IMG/VR virus record: IMGVR_UViG_3300033993_001894
Coordinates: 1-48,448 of that record
Strand: one strand, 5' to 3'
From: a virus
Length of the DNA stretch: 48,448 bases
Shown: in pieces, positions 15,407 to 23,972 of the stretch
Position numbering within the stretch: position 1 is the first letter of the stretch
How the letters are laid out: each line of letters opens with the position of its first letter
Program-made: the position numbers and the translations under genes
The notes under the pieces: model-generated
Databases searched by the model: none
Seen by the model: the letters and a program-made list of their open reading frames with translations, nothing else
Told to the model about the DNA's origin: nothing

Positions 15407-16201
15407 TTACAAAACTAATTCCGACATTTCCCACAACATTTTGTTAACCTCAATGTTCTGATCGATTGATCGAATCGCTCTACTACGAGATCTACGAAGA
15501 TTACCATTATCTTTCGGTGTAATGGTTATGATACCACCTTGAAGTACATTCTCTTGTACTCTATTGAATACACTCCATAAATCGGTACCAGCGTCCTCTT
15601 CTCTACGAATCTTAAGCATCTGATTCACATCAATCATTTTATCTTCACCCCAATAGTTGTCCGCAACCATCTTAGCGAAATCATACTGTTGTGCCATAGA
15701 CAGTTCTTTAGACATCATATCCTGAACTCTACCAACAACCATAGGGATTTTTTCCGTTGTCATATTAACAACTTTAAGGATATCTTCTTTCTGAAACCCT
15801 TTATGCATTACACGGAACTCATCGAAAGTCTTATCCGCAATCACCAATCCATTAGAACACACCAAACGGAATAAACCAACGTGAAACTTAAACGATGATG
15901 AACCATCGTGTGAATTCGTCAAAAGGATTTCTGGGTGTGTGTCCCCAATCTCTCTGGCGATGTTAATGTTATTTTCATTTCTGAAACGTAACATATGTTT
16001 CTTAAACGGCATCTTTGACTCATGTCCCTTACGAGAACGAGTTTGCATCGCCTGTGTAGGTAACCAACCTTGTTCCCCCAATAAATCAATCACTTCCGTA
16101 GTCGGAATGAATCGATAAATGTTCGACAAATGGTTTGACGGTTCTTGTGTCAAAGCCGAAGGACAACGTTGTCCAATCTCATTAAAATTTAAGTAACTCA
16201 T
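15407..16201 (-). CDS. DUF932 phage/plasmid protein
   Basis: 264 aa. The order of motifs (a helical start, RFRNENN, PEILLTNSHDGSSSFKFHVGLFRLVCSNGLV, KIPMVVGRVQDM, basic C-terminal RRSRSRAIRSIDQN) matches DUF932 proteins (TIGR03299-like), widespread on phages and plasmids with no settled function. It is a single-gene unit with its own host-type promoter (16222-16253) and a very strong terminator, and its codon usage is visibly more GC-rich than that of neighbours, which suggests either high expression or recent transfer. Confidence 0.8.
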   Translation of the reverse strand: MSYLNFNEIGQRCPSALTQEPSNHLSNIYRFIPTTEVIDLLGEQGWLPTQAMQTRSRKGHESKMPFKKHMLRFRNENNINIAREIGDTHPEILLTNSHDGSSSFKFHVGLFRLVCSNGLVIADKTFDEFRVMHKGFQKEDILKVVNMTTEKIPMVVGRVQDMMSKELSMAQQYDFAKMVADNYWGEDKMIDVNQMLKIRREEDAGTDLWSVFNRVQENVLQGGIITITPKDNGNLRRSRSRAIRSIDQNIEVNKMLWEMSELVL

Positions 16202-16221
16202 ATCTTTTAGTTTTATATCTA

Positions 16222-16253
16222 CAAATGTAAGGACCTTTTTTCATTCTGCCAAA
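16222..16253 (-). promoter_or_regulatory. Bacteroidota-type promoter of DUF932
   Basis: The minus strand reads TTTG, 20 nt, TACATTTG; start codon at 16201. Confidence 0.75.
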
Positions 16254-16272
16254 CATTTTATACTTTTTTTTT

Positions 16273-16281
16273 AATATTTAT
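16273..16281 (+). promoter_or_regulatory. ATATTTATT element (candidate phage promoter)
   Basis: AATATTTAT about 17 nt before the ATG at 16299; a second ATATTTATT follows at 16286-16294. Confidence 0.3.
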
Positions 16282-16298
16282 TTCATATATTTATTAAT

Positions 16299-18707
16299 AT
16301 GGACAAACTTACGAAATTTGAGATAAAAATACTATCCTATTTAGATAAAAAGATTGATAACACCTCCAATAAGGATCAAGTGTTTAAAATACTTAAAGAT
16401 GAATTTGGGTTGGATAAATCTGAGGTACTAGATTTATATAGACTTTGGTACTATAATAAGGGTACTGGTGATTACGATACAATAGAAGTAGATAGAGAAG
16501 GACCTCTTCTCAATTTTTTGAATAATATATCTTTATTAAATTCAAACGTAAATGAATATATAGATGAGTTATATGATAACAATCGTGAAAAATTAGACTC
16601 TTTAATCGGTGACTGGTTTGTTTTATGTAATAACTACAATACACCCTGTTTAGACTTTGGAAATGAGTCAGTGACAATAACTTTAGATAGAGATGAATGG
16701 GAAAAATATTTTTCTGGGTTAGGTGATGATGATTTATGGAAATATTATGAGGCATTTAGTTCTTATGGTGATTACTATGAAGAAATAGAAACATCAGAGT
16801 TTGATTATGTATATACTAATGATGAGACAGTAGAACACTTAGAAACTTTGGCGATACTGTCAGGGTTATCTGAATGGCCTGGTAAAGATGGTAAAAAGAT
16901 TGGGGAACAAGAAGTTAACGATTTTTTAGGTGAAGTATTACCTAAAGAATATTACGAAAGGATAGTTGATGATTATATAGGTGAGATGAGTATTGTCATA
17001 ACTAGGGCTAGACAAGATAGTGTAAGAAAAACTTATACAAATGAAATTAAATACGATACTAATAAAACTAGATGTAGATTCGGTGATTATTGTATAGAAA
17101 TACCGTATGTTGAATTAATAGAAATAGTAAAAGAAAGGAATCTACTTAATCTTTCTGAATTAAAAGATGCGGAAATACAACCTGATGTTGATTTGGAGGA
17201 TGCTTACTACGGTGAGTGGATTGATAGTGATGGTGTAGATGAGGTGGTTACCGAACTAAACAGATCATTAAAATCCACAATAGAAAAAATTACTGAATCA
17301 GAAGATATTGACTTAGAGGAGTTAATATTAAATAGAAAGTATGTTTTAGATTTATTAAATAAATTAGGTTTTAAAAAAATAACAGACACTTCGCAGGGTG
17401 AATATTATATGGCTAGAAATGGTATATTAACACTATATAGTAACGATATCGACTTTAAAAATAATAAAGTTAAATTCACATACGATGATCAAACACATAT
17501 AACACCCATAGAAGAATTAACTAATTGGGTTTCAGGTAGTGTTTTAGATTTAAACGAAAGTGTTAGATACAATAAGAAAGTAAAATTACTAGTAGAAAGT
17601 TATAATCTAATCAACAAAATTTCAATATTTGATTTCGATGGTACATTAATGAAGACACCACACCCTGAAGAAGGTAAGAAACAGTGGGAGGAATTTACTG
17701 GTAAAGAATATCCACATATAGGATGGTGGAGTAAACCAGAGTCTTTAGATGATGCAGTATTCGACATACAACCTATAGAAAATACTGTTGCAGATTACCT
17801 AAGAGAGAAATCTAATCCTAGTACTTTAGTAATAATGTTAACAGGTAGAATACCACATCAGTCAGAACAAATAGAAGAATTATTACTATTACATAACATA
17901 TCTTTTGATGAATATCACTATAAAGGTAATGGCGATACTTTGACTAGTAAATTTAATACCATTAAAAGTCTACTGAATAGATTCCCTAATGTTAATCAGA
18001 TAGAAATGTGGGAAGATAGAGAACCACACGCCATTGAGTTTAAACAGTGGGGAAAAGAAAATGGAGTAAACTTAAAAGTTAATTTAGTCACTAGTGATGG
18101 GCAAATTATAAAAGGTGGTGTAAATGATTTAGTCAACGAGTCTATCGATAAAAAAAAAATTTTATTCGATAAAATTTCAAAATTAATCAATCCACCTTAT
18201 TTTTCTGATTTAGAATCTTTAGGTATACCACAATCTGAATGGGATACAATACTTAGTGTTGTTTTTAGTAAAGAAGTACATTTGGATTTTTACCAACAAT
18301 TCATTGAAGTTAGGGATAGAAATAATGGTAGACTAACCTATAGGGAATGGCCTAACGGTGATTGGGCAGATTTCGATAAAGGTGTTGAGAATTTACAGAT
18401 TCATACGATGGGTGATATAAACGAATCAGTTACCAATGACTTAATAGATAAAGTAGTACCCAAATTAGAACCACCTTACATATACAATTTATATTCTATG
18501 GGGTTTGACTCAACAGATTCTGAAAAAATACTGTCTAAACTATTTGGTAAAATGGTTCATATATATGATGACAGTGTATATAATTCTTCCACAAATTCTG
18601 TTAGTAAACCAACAGAATCTAGAGTTCAGGATATTGAGACTGACGATGTACTATATGTAGAATACTATAAAGGTGACTCTATAGATTGGATAGATTGGAG
18701 ATACTAA
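16299..18707 (+). CDS. Multidomain protein with HAD_SAK phosphatase domain and two PPY repeats
   Basis: 802 aa. Residues 1-about 400: acidic region whose first 60 residues resemble the helical domain of leader-bearing proteins at 19652-25871. Residues about 436-610: HAD domain with FDFDGTL (444-450), T-G-R and W-E-D-R motifs and GWWSKP, matching the HAD_SAK_1 domain of 'Swiss army knife' RNA repair proteins, a likely 3'-phosphatase. Residues 615-706 and 710-802: two copies of the PPY domain found alone at 1683-2072. Sites resembling prohead-protease cuts lie at borders: LNE|S (418-421), LVE|S (431-434), VNE|S (612-615), INE|S (707-710). So it may be cleaved into domains during head maturation (inference). 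Ends 4 nt inside a convergent gene. Confidence 0.75.
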   Translation: MDKLTKFEIKILSYLDKKIDNTSNKDQVFKILKDEFGLDKSEVLDLYRLWYYNKGTGDYDTIEVDREGPLLNFLNNISLLNSNVNEYIDELYDNNREKLDSLIGDWFVLCNNYNTPCLDFGNESVTITLDRDEWEKYFSGLGDDDLWKYYEAFSSYGDYYEEIETSEFDYVYTNDETVEHLETLAILSGLSEWPGKDGKKIGEQEVNDFLGEVLPKEYYERIVDDYIGEMSIVITRARQDSVRKTYTNEIKYDTNKTRCRFGDYCIEIPYVELIEIVKERNLLNLSELKDAEIQPDVDLEDAYYGEWIDSDGVDEVVTELNRSLKSTIEKITESEDIDLEELILNRKYVLDLLNKLGFKKITDTSQGEYYMARNGILTLYSNDIDFKNNKVKFTYDDQTHITPIEELTNWVSGSVLDLNESVRYNKKVKLLVESYNLINKISIFDFDGTLMKTPHPEEGKKQWEEFTGKEYPHIGWWSKPESLDDAVFDIQPIENTVADYLREKSNPSTLVIMLTGRIPHQSEQIEELLLLHNISFDEYHYKGNGDTLTSKFNTIKSLLNRFPNVNQIEMWEDREPHAIEFKQWGKENGVNLKVNLVTSDGQIIKGGVNDLVNESIDKKKILFDKISKLINPPYFSDLESLGIPQSEWDTILSVVFSKEVHLDFYQQFIEVRDRNNGRLTYREWPNGDWADFDKGVENLQIHTMGDINESVTNDLIDKVVPKLEPPYIYNLYSMGFDSTDSEKILSKLFGKMVHIYDDSVYNSSTNSVSKPTESRVQDIETDDVLYVEYYKGDSIDWIDWRY

Positions 18708-19030
18708 TCTACCTTTGGTGAAGGTAAGGTTCTCAAATCTGAATAGTTCTCATATAAGTATTCAATAATCATATCCTCATTGGAGTAATACATATTCCAT
18801 TTGTCGTGATTAAAGAAGTCTGACATATATTCATCTTCATCATCGTAACGATCATAGTCTACTAAGTTTTCACCTTCGGTAATGTAATGTTCGTTACACC
18901 AATTATAATATTCACTGTCAATTAATTCCCTATAAGAATCTTCAATGTCACCCTCAACCTTAAAGGTTACTGTAAGTAGTTTGTCTGTATCACAAAAAAT
19001 TTCATAAATTTCATCTATAATATAATCCAT
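18704..19030 (-). CDS. Acidic hypothetical protein, 108 aa
   Basis: Very rich in D, E and Y (LVDYDRYDDEDEYMSDFFNHD). The net charge recalls DNA-mimic or internal proteins but has no leader motif and no recognised domain. Convergent 4-nt overlap with the 802-aa gene. Confidence 0.5.
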   Translation of the reverse strand: MDYIIDEIYEIFCDTDKLLTVTFKVEGDIEDSYRELIDSEYYNWCNEHYITEGENLVDYDRYDDEDEYMSDFFNHDKWNMYYSNEDMIIEYLYENYSDLRTLPSPKVD

Positions 19031-19054
19031 AACATATTTTTGAAAATAAATATG

Positions 19055-19402
19055 CTAAAACATCACAATGCGCAATTTTAAATTATATTTTTTTGAGATA
19101 TCTATCATATGTTTGGACCCTTTACTCTTACCGTCCCAAAATATTATAGCCGCATCTGCGACTTTAGCCATCTCTTCGTTTCTCATATACCCAGCCTTCT
19201 TACCGAATAAATCCCACATCGCAGGATACTGTTCTAACTTAAGGTGATTTTCATTTGCATACCATTCACCCATCTTATCTGCACCATTTGCAGTACCAGA
19301 TATTATAGTAACATCTTTTTGATTTTCGAGAATTGCATTTAATTTTTTCTTTAGTTTTTCGTAGTCATTAAAGTCCCTACTACCTGCAATTATTACTCTC
19401 AT
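19055..19402 (-). CDS. SLOG-like (YspA/DUF2493-type) nucleotide-binding protein
   Basis: 115 aa. M-R-V-I-I-A-G-S-R-D-F at the N-terminus, S-G-T-A-N-G-A-D at the second strand and the Y-P-A-x-W segment match the YspA-type SLOG family (Rossmann-like, related to lysine decarboxylase-like and DprA folds). The family is thought to bind nucleotide-derived ligands; some SLOG members act in defence signalling. Overlaps the DUF3310 gene by 23 nt, so the two are co-translated. Confidence 0.75.
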   Translation of the reverse strand: MRVIIAGSRDFNDYEKLKKKLNAILENQKDVTIISGTANGADKMGEWYANENHLKLEQYPAMWDLFGKKAGYMRNEEMAKVADAAIIFWDGKSKGSKHMIDISKKYNLKLRIVMF

Positions 19403-19607
19403 TTAATTCGATAAGTTTATCTAAATATTGTTTTGCCTTTTTTAAATCTTCGATACCGTTTTTCTGTTTCCATCTAGTAACATATTTAACAATGTTGCCC
19501 TCAAAAAAATCTAAATTATGTGAATGTGCATAATCCCACATTTCAATACCTCTGTTATAATGAGTCGGGTGAACTACCCTTTCGTTTGGGTTAATTGGTT
19601 TATCCAT
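19380..19607 (-). CDS. DUF3310-like phage protein
   Basis: 75 aa. H-P-T-H-Y-N-R-G-I-E, F-F-E-G-N-I-V-K-Y-V-T-R and G-I-E-D-L-K-K-A-K-Q-Y-L-D-K-L-I form the standard DUF3310 (SaV-like) signature found in very many phages; often annotated as a nucleotide kinase without proof. First gene of a two-gene unit from the weak promoter at 19619-19650. Confidence 0.8.
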   Translation of the reverse strand: MDKPINPNERVVHPTHYNRGIEMWDYAHSHNLDFFEGNIVKYVTRWKQKNGIEDLKKAKQYLDKLIELNESNNCR

Positions 19608-19618
19608 ATCTTTTTATA

Positions 19619-19650
19619 CAAAAATAAGGATTTTTTCTTAAAATGTCAAT
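19619..19650 (-). promoter_or_regulatory. Bacteroidota-type promoter (imperfect)
   Basis: The minus strand reads ATTG, 20 nt, TATTTTTG: perfect -7, 3 of 4 at -33. Start codon at 19607. Confidence 0.5.
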
Positions 19651-19651
19651 A

Positions 19652-20866
19652 TTACCAAAGAACGTAATATTCCTCACCGTTATAAATAAAAACATCTTTT
19701 GTTAAGTCACCAATGAAATATTCAGGACCATCTTTTTCTATTGCCTCACTTATTATGTACTCTTCATCTACAATTAAAATGTTATCGGATATTGCCTCAC
19801 CTAAAGTTAAACCTAATTCATCTACATACCCTTCAATATCATAACTATAATCTTCTTTTAATTTTTCTTTCCTAATAGTCATATATAACTTTTCGAAATT
19901 ATCTCCCTCATATTTGGATAAATCTTCGGTTACATCTTCTAATTCATCTACTAATGAATCATAATCTTTATAATGTTGGTTATATTCATACTCAGCCTCT
20001 TCTAATCTGTTTTCAATTTTATTTAGTTTATTTTCTAAATCCTCTATTTCTCCCTCAAATTCTGTTGAGTAACTATCTTCATCATCACCATAATCTGTAA
20101 TATCAGATAACCTTTCTATTTCTATCTCAATAATTCTTTTTTCTTTCTCTAATTTATTGATGTTATTATCTAACCCTAAAAAAGTTTTATCTATTTCTTT
20201 TTTAGTTTCAGTCAATTCATCAAACGTATACTTTAAATCTTCGTATTCATCATATTTATCAATATTTTTTAAAAGATTTTCTTTTGATTCCACATTAAAT
20301 TTAGAACTACCTATTTCACGTTCATATTCTTCTTTAGCAATTTCAGTTACGTTATAATCTAAATATTGACGATTAATTTCGACATAATCAATTAAAAAAC
20401 TATGACTAAAAAAATCCCATCCTTCCTCATCTAATTTTTCACGAATTTTCATTTCCGATTCTCTATATACCGCATAAAAGTCACCTATATAATAAACATA
20501 TCTAGTACTATAACTAATCGAAGGTATTAATACTTTAAAAGAAGAAAGATTAGAAAGATATGTTGCGAATGGTTTTACAAAAACAGGATCAACGTTAATA
20601 AATTCCGCAAACGCCAATCTTTTTTCATCATAGGATGAGTAATCGATGTTTGGTGTGTGTATATCGTTAACGTTCTTAAAATCTATATTTTCATTTTTTA
20701 CATCACTATAAATTAGGATAATTTTTTGTGTGTCCTCAGGATCAGTATTAAAATTATTGATCAAATAGTTATAAAGTGGTTCCCACTCATCTGTTACCGA
20801 ATTCTTTCTTAAATGATTTAATATCCTTAAATCTAATGGTGTTATGTTACTGAAATCTATTTCCAT
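19652..20866 (-). CDS. Acidic coiled-coil protein of the packaged-protein paralogue family
   Basis: 404 aa from the ATG at 20866 (a TTG 12 nt upstream is the only alternative and overlaps the upstream gene). The N-terminal 60 residues (DLRILNHLRK...LYNYLINNF...IILIYSDV) resemble those of the proteins at 16299, 23973 and 25056. Residues about 195-325 are a long coiled coil (LTETKKEIDKTFLGLDNNINKLEKEK...). The tail GEEYYVLW matches the aromatic tails of its paralogues. It has no clear [L/I]xE leader. Last gene of the 25871-19652 operon. Confidence 0.6.
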   Translation of the reverse strand: MEIDFSNITPLDLRILNHLRKNSVTDEWEPLYNYLINNFNTDPEDTQKIILIYSDVKNENIDFKNVNDIHTPNIDYSSYDEKRLAFAEFINVDPVFVKPFATYLSNLSSFKVLIPSISYSTRYVYYIGDFYAVYRESEMKIREKLDEEGWDFFSHSFLIDYVEINRQYLDYNVTEIAKEEYEREIGSSKFNVESKENLLKNIDKYDEYEDLKYTFDELTETKKEIDKTFLGLDNNINKLEKEKRIIEIEIERLSDITDYGDDEDSYSTEFEGEIEDLENKLNKIENRLEEAEYEYNQHYKDYDSLVDELEDVTEDLSKYEGDNFEKLYMTIRKEKLKEDYSYDIEGYVDELGLTLGEAISDNILIVDEEYIISEAIEKDGPEYFIGDLTKDVFIYNGEEYYVLW

Positions 20867-20867
20867 A

Positions 20868-21680
20868 TCACAATACAATATATCTTATTCCAAACCTATT
20901 TGCCTCACTGACATCATAATCTAAAATTTCTGAATCTTCTGGTAGTTGGGATTCATAATTTTCAGTCTTAGTATCCCAGAAAGAATTCATTTCAGTCATC
21001 ATATATACTTTGTCTTTATAATTTTCAATAAAATAAGTACCATAATCTATTTGACTAAGATTAGGTTTTTCAGTCATAATCATATTCCACTTTTCTATAT
21101 GTTTAGTGTATCTTTCTTCTTCCTCATCATACTCACCATCACCCCCACAATATGAACATTCTTCCTCATTTTCTCCCGAACCATTGCAGTCATCACAGGC
21201 AAATGTTTCATCTTCTTCATTACTAATTTCACCAGTACCTTCACAATAAGGACATTCATATGTTTCACTACCTCTTCCATTACATTCATCACAGGTTACA
21301 CGATTTGTTTCTGTTTCATATTCACTACCTTCTTGCGCAACTTCTAAAGTAACAAAATACAACCCATCCCCAACATTTAATTTTTCAGTTAAAAAATCAT
21401 TAACATTTAAATTAATGATAAAAAGAAATATTAAATCACTTTTTTCTTCAACATCCAAATTAAAAAAGTCTGCACCAAAGAAATCAAACATTTTTTTATA
21501 TGGTTTACTATCATTAAATTCTACACCCCACTCATTATTAGGGTAAACATATTTCTTAACTTCGTTTTGTATTTCTGGATATTTTTTATTAAGGACATTT
21601 AAGTATTTCCTATAAACTTTATTATCTAAATAAGATAAATTACTCTCAGATTCTTTTAATATGTTAGTTAACTTAATCAT
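20868..21680 (-). CDS. DnaJ-type zinc-finger protein with capsid-targeting leader
   Basis: 270 aa. Residues 1-10 (MIKLTNILKE) end in L-K-E. Residues 130-182 hold four CxxCxGxG units (CDECNGRG, CPYCEGTG, CDDCNGSG, CSYCGGDG), the two-zinc cysteine-rich domain of DnaJ co-chaperones, but no J domain is present. The tail EANRFGIRYIVL resembles those of the paralogue family. Such domains bind unfolded protein or act in thiol chemistry. A packaged, injected chaperone-like or nucleic-acid-binding role is inference. Overlaps the cupin-like gene by 8 nt. Confidence 0.75.
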   Translation of the reverse strand: MIKLTNILKESESNLSYLDNKVYRKYLNVLNKKYPEIQNEVKKYVYPNNEWGVEFNDSKPYKKMFDFFGADFFNLDVEEKSDLIFLFIINLNVNDFLTEKLNVGDGLYFVTLEVAQEGSEYETETNRVTCDECNGRGSETYECPYCEGTGEISNEEDETFACDDCNGSGENEEECSYCGGDGEYDEEEERYTKHIEKWNMIMTEKPNLSQIDYGTYFIENYKDKVYMMTEMNSFWDTKTENYESQLPEDSEILDYDVSEANRFGIRYIVL

Positions 21681-21939
21681 TTAATTTTTTTATTCTAACT
21701 GTTAATTCACCAGTACCTTTAATTACTCTGTGATATACTTCTTTTGGTATAAGTACTGTTTCTGTTAATGGGATAGGTAGTTGGTTATCTAATTGAACCA
21801 TCCAATCCGTATGTCCAACACTCTCAACAATCCTATCTTCTTTATCTCTATGCCAAACCAATTCACTATTCTCTACATTATCAGAAAATTTACGAACATA
21901 AAAACCATTTATTTTATTTTCTTCAAACGGAAAATCCAT
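21673..21939 (-). CDS. Cupin-like conserved phage protein
   Basis: 88 aa, mostly beta. The block ELVWHRDKEDRIVESVG..TDWMVQLDNQLP...VLIPKEVYHRVIKGTG is a small protein common in T4-like marine phages; the H-R-D, W-M and H-R-V-I-K-G pattern fits a cupin barrel. Function unknown. Lies among leader-bearing genes but has no leader itself. Confidence 0.7.
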   Translation of the reverse strand: MDFPFEENKINGFYVRKFSDNVENSELVWHRDKEDRIVESVGHTDWMVQLDNQLPIPLTETVLIPKEVYHRVIKGTGELTVRIKKLND

Positions 21940-21940
21940 A

Positions 21941-22372
21941 CTATCTTTTCTTACGACCTTGACAATGTGCTCTCTGAGAGAACCCTTTTGGGTTATTACA
22001 ATCTATGGAATTTTTATATTCTTTACTCCACTTTTCATTCATCATATCACTATCATCTATATTCATAGATAACTCCATACCATACTTTTTACTTTCATTC
22101 ATTAAGAAATCAAATACTTGATCCATATTGTTTTTTGCTTCCGCAATGTGATCTTGAGCCCAATCGTGTCCATTTTCTAAAACACCCTCAACCATTTCTG
22201 GATCCATATCTAATAATATATCACATTGTCTTCTCATTTGTTGTAAGTTTGAGAAGAACATATATCTATTTCCTCTATCGTGATGTTCATTACCTTGTAC
22301 ATTAATTTGGTCCATAGTTTTTCTAACCATGTTTTTAATGTCTTCTTCCGTTAATTTAACTATTCTTTTCAT
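21941..22372 (-). CDS. Leader-like protein with DCNNPKGFSQRAHCQG tail
   Basis: 143 aa. The N-terminus MKRIVKLTEEDIKNMVRK resembles the other leaders (KLTE followed by an amphipathic helix), though the later [L/I]xE site is missing; KLTE|E is the only match. The C-terminus SIDCNNPKGFSQRAHCQGRK is a motif I associate with virion-region proteins of marine T4-like phages. The middle is methionine-rich and helical. A packaged or head-associated role is likely but unproven. Confidence 0.6.
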   Translation of the reverse strand: MKRIVKLTEEDIKNMVRKTMDQINVQGNEHHDRGNRYMFFSNLQQMRRQCDILLDMDPEMVEGVLENGHDWAQDHIAEAKNNMDQVFDFLMNESKKYGMELSMNIDDSDMMNEKWSKEYKNSIDCNNPKGFSQRAHCQGRKKR

Positions 22373-22394
22373 ATCATTAATTTTTTATTTTTAT

Positions 22395-23960
22395 TTACCA
22401 CCAAGTACCTCCACCTGATAATCCTAATTGTTTTGCATATCTCGGTAATCTACAACTCCAATAACCAGCACTACATTTATCATTTTTCTGTGGACAATTG
22501 TGTCTATCTGAAAACGCCTTTTTAGCCTTAGGGTCTCTAAGTTTTACTGACAAATTTGATCCACCAGATTTTGCCCCAAAGGAAACTTTTCTAACCTTAC
22601 CATTACACATCACATAAACATAAAACTTTTTACTACCACCTCTTTTAGGTTTACTCAACTCAACTGTCTTACCTTTATATTCTGCCTCATTTATTTCCAT
22701 ATACTCATTTGGTATGTCCAACCAAACCTTTCTACCCTCATAGATACCTTGTTTACCAATATCGGTTCTTATAATCTCCTCATCATTAAATGATAAATCA
22801 ATTTTACCGTTTGTATATAATTCTCTAACTTCGTTTATTAAGTTAAAGAAAGATTCACTACCATATCTATAAACTGATTCAGTTAATGGTATTTCATTAT
22901 CTATATGATATCTTAAACCTTCACTAATGATAGTCCTGTTTTCAGTAATTAACATTCTATCGTAGTTTAATGATTCATTCTTTTTAGGTTTATAGTTTTT
23001 AACTTTAATAGGACTTGGTGATTGTCCTTTTCCTGATTTACCATCATTTTTTTCTTTTTCTCTCTTACGTCTACACGCAGAATCTTTAGCCTCCTGACTC
23101 ATATTCGCAGCAACACTCTTTGCCCTACAAACTGGATATCCACCTTTATCGGAATCACTTCTACCACACTCAGGATGTCCACCACCTTCTTTTTTTCTAC
23201 ATATGTTAACCCAAGGTCCTTGTGGTTGTTTAGTACCTTTACCCTTTTTTTTAGTACCAAACCAAACTGCCAAATCTTCATCTAATCTTTCCGCAACTTC
23301 TATATCGTCAAAATTATATGATTCATTTCTTTTACCACTGCAGTAACTTCCACTACATCTTTTTTGACCATCCAATCCTTTAATCTTACCTTTACATACC
23401 TGAACTGCATAACCATTAGCGTATGCAGAAGGATAAACATCGTATTTAGATTTTGCAGCACTTACACCTCTAGCACACAATGTATTTTTCTTTTTCTTTT
23501 TACCTTCATTAATTTCTTCAGTACTTTCTTCACTACCCAATTCTTTATGACTACTAGGCATTATAGATATACCGTATTTATTTAAAACCTTTTCCAACAA
23601 TAGTGGTATTGCCATTGATACTGCTCCCATACCCATAACCGCAACTATCTTTACAATATCTTTAGACTGTGCCTTCAATAGTTTTATTTCATTTTCAGTT
23701 ACTTCTTTACCACTTACAAGTTTTTGTAATACTTTAAGTAACTCAATTGTTTCACCCTTTTCTCTTTTCGCCACACTAACAAAAGTTTTCCAAGAATTTT
23801 TTAATTCATCACTTTTATCATTAACATACGATTTCATTTTTTTACCGAATTCATTAACCACTTTAGGTTCTTCATCCGCAAATAAACCAGTGGACTTACC
23901 ATCATGTCTCATTTCTGATAGTAATCTTTTATATTGACTTACGTTTAATTTTATCTTCAT
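22395..23960 (-). CDS. Polyprotein-like internal protein with DUF5872-type modules
   Basis: 521 aa. Leader MKIKLNVSQYKRLLSE ends in L-S-E. Residues about 150-210: cysteine-rich block (LCARGVSAAKSKYDVYPSAYANGYAVQVC... CSGSYCSGK). About 225-325: a DUF5872-like block (LAVWFGTKKK... VNICRKK...GYPVCRAK). About 430-521: KKFYVYVMCNGKVRKVSFG...RHNC...YWSCRLPR module known beside T4-like head genes. Further cut-like sites occur between blocks: EINE|G, LITE|N, IISE|G, PLTE|S, EINE|A. It looks like a precursor of several small basic Cys-rich peptides released in the prohead. A helical hydrophobic stretch (VAVMGMGAVSMAIPLLL) lies near residue 115. Confidence 0.75.
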   Translation of the reverse strand: MKIKLNVSQYKRLLSEMRHDGKSTGLFADEEPKVVNEFGKKMKSYVNDKSDELKNSWKTFVSVAKREKGETIELLKVLQKLVSGKEVTENEIKLLKAQSKDIVKIVAVMGMGAVSMAIPLLLEKVLNKYGISIMPSSHKELGSEESTEEINEGKKKKKNTLCARGVSAAKSKYDVYPSAYANGYAVQVCKGKIKGLDGQKRCSGSYCSGKRNESYNFDDIEVAERLDEDLAVWFGTKKKGKGTKQPQGPWVNICRKKEGGGHPECGRSDSDKGGYPVCRAKSVAANMSQEAKDSACRRKREKEKNDGKSGKGQSPSPIKVKNYKPKKNESLNYDRMLITENRTIISEGLRYHIDNEIPLTESVYRYGSESFFNLINEVRELYTNGKIDLSFNDEEIIRTDIGKQGIYEGRKVWLDIPNEYMEINEAEYKGKTVELSKPKRGGSKKFYVYVMCNGKVRKVSFGAKSGGSNLSVKLRDPKAKKAFSDRHNCPQKNDKCSAGYWSCRLPRYAKQLGLSGGGTWW

Positions 23961-23972
23961 TTTTTTATATAT

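Noticed and set aside
20946-21292. ORFs in other frames over the DnaJ-type zinc-finger region
   Set aside because: Artefacts of the repetitive Cys/Gly/Glu codons; the reading frame with four CxxCxGxG motifs is the real one.
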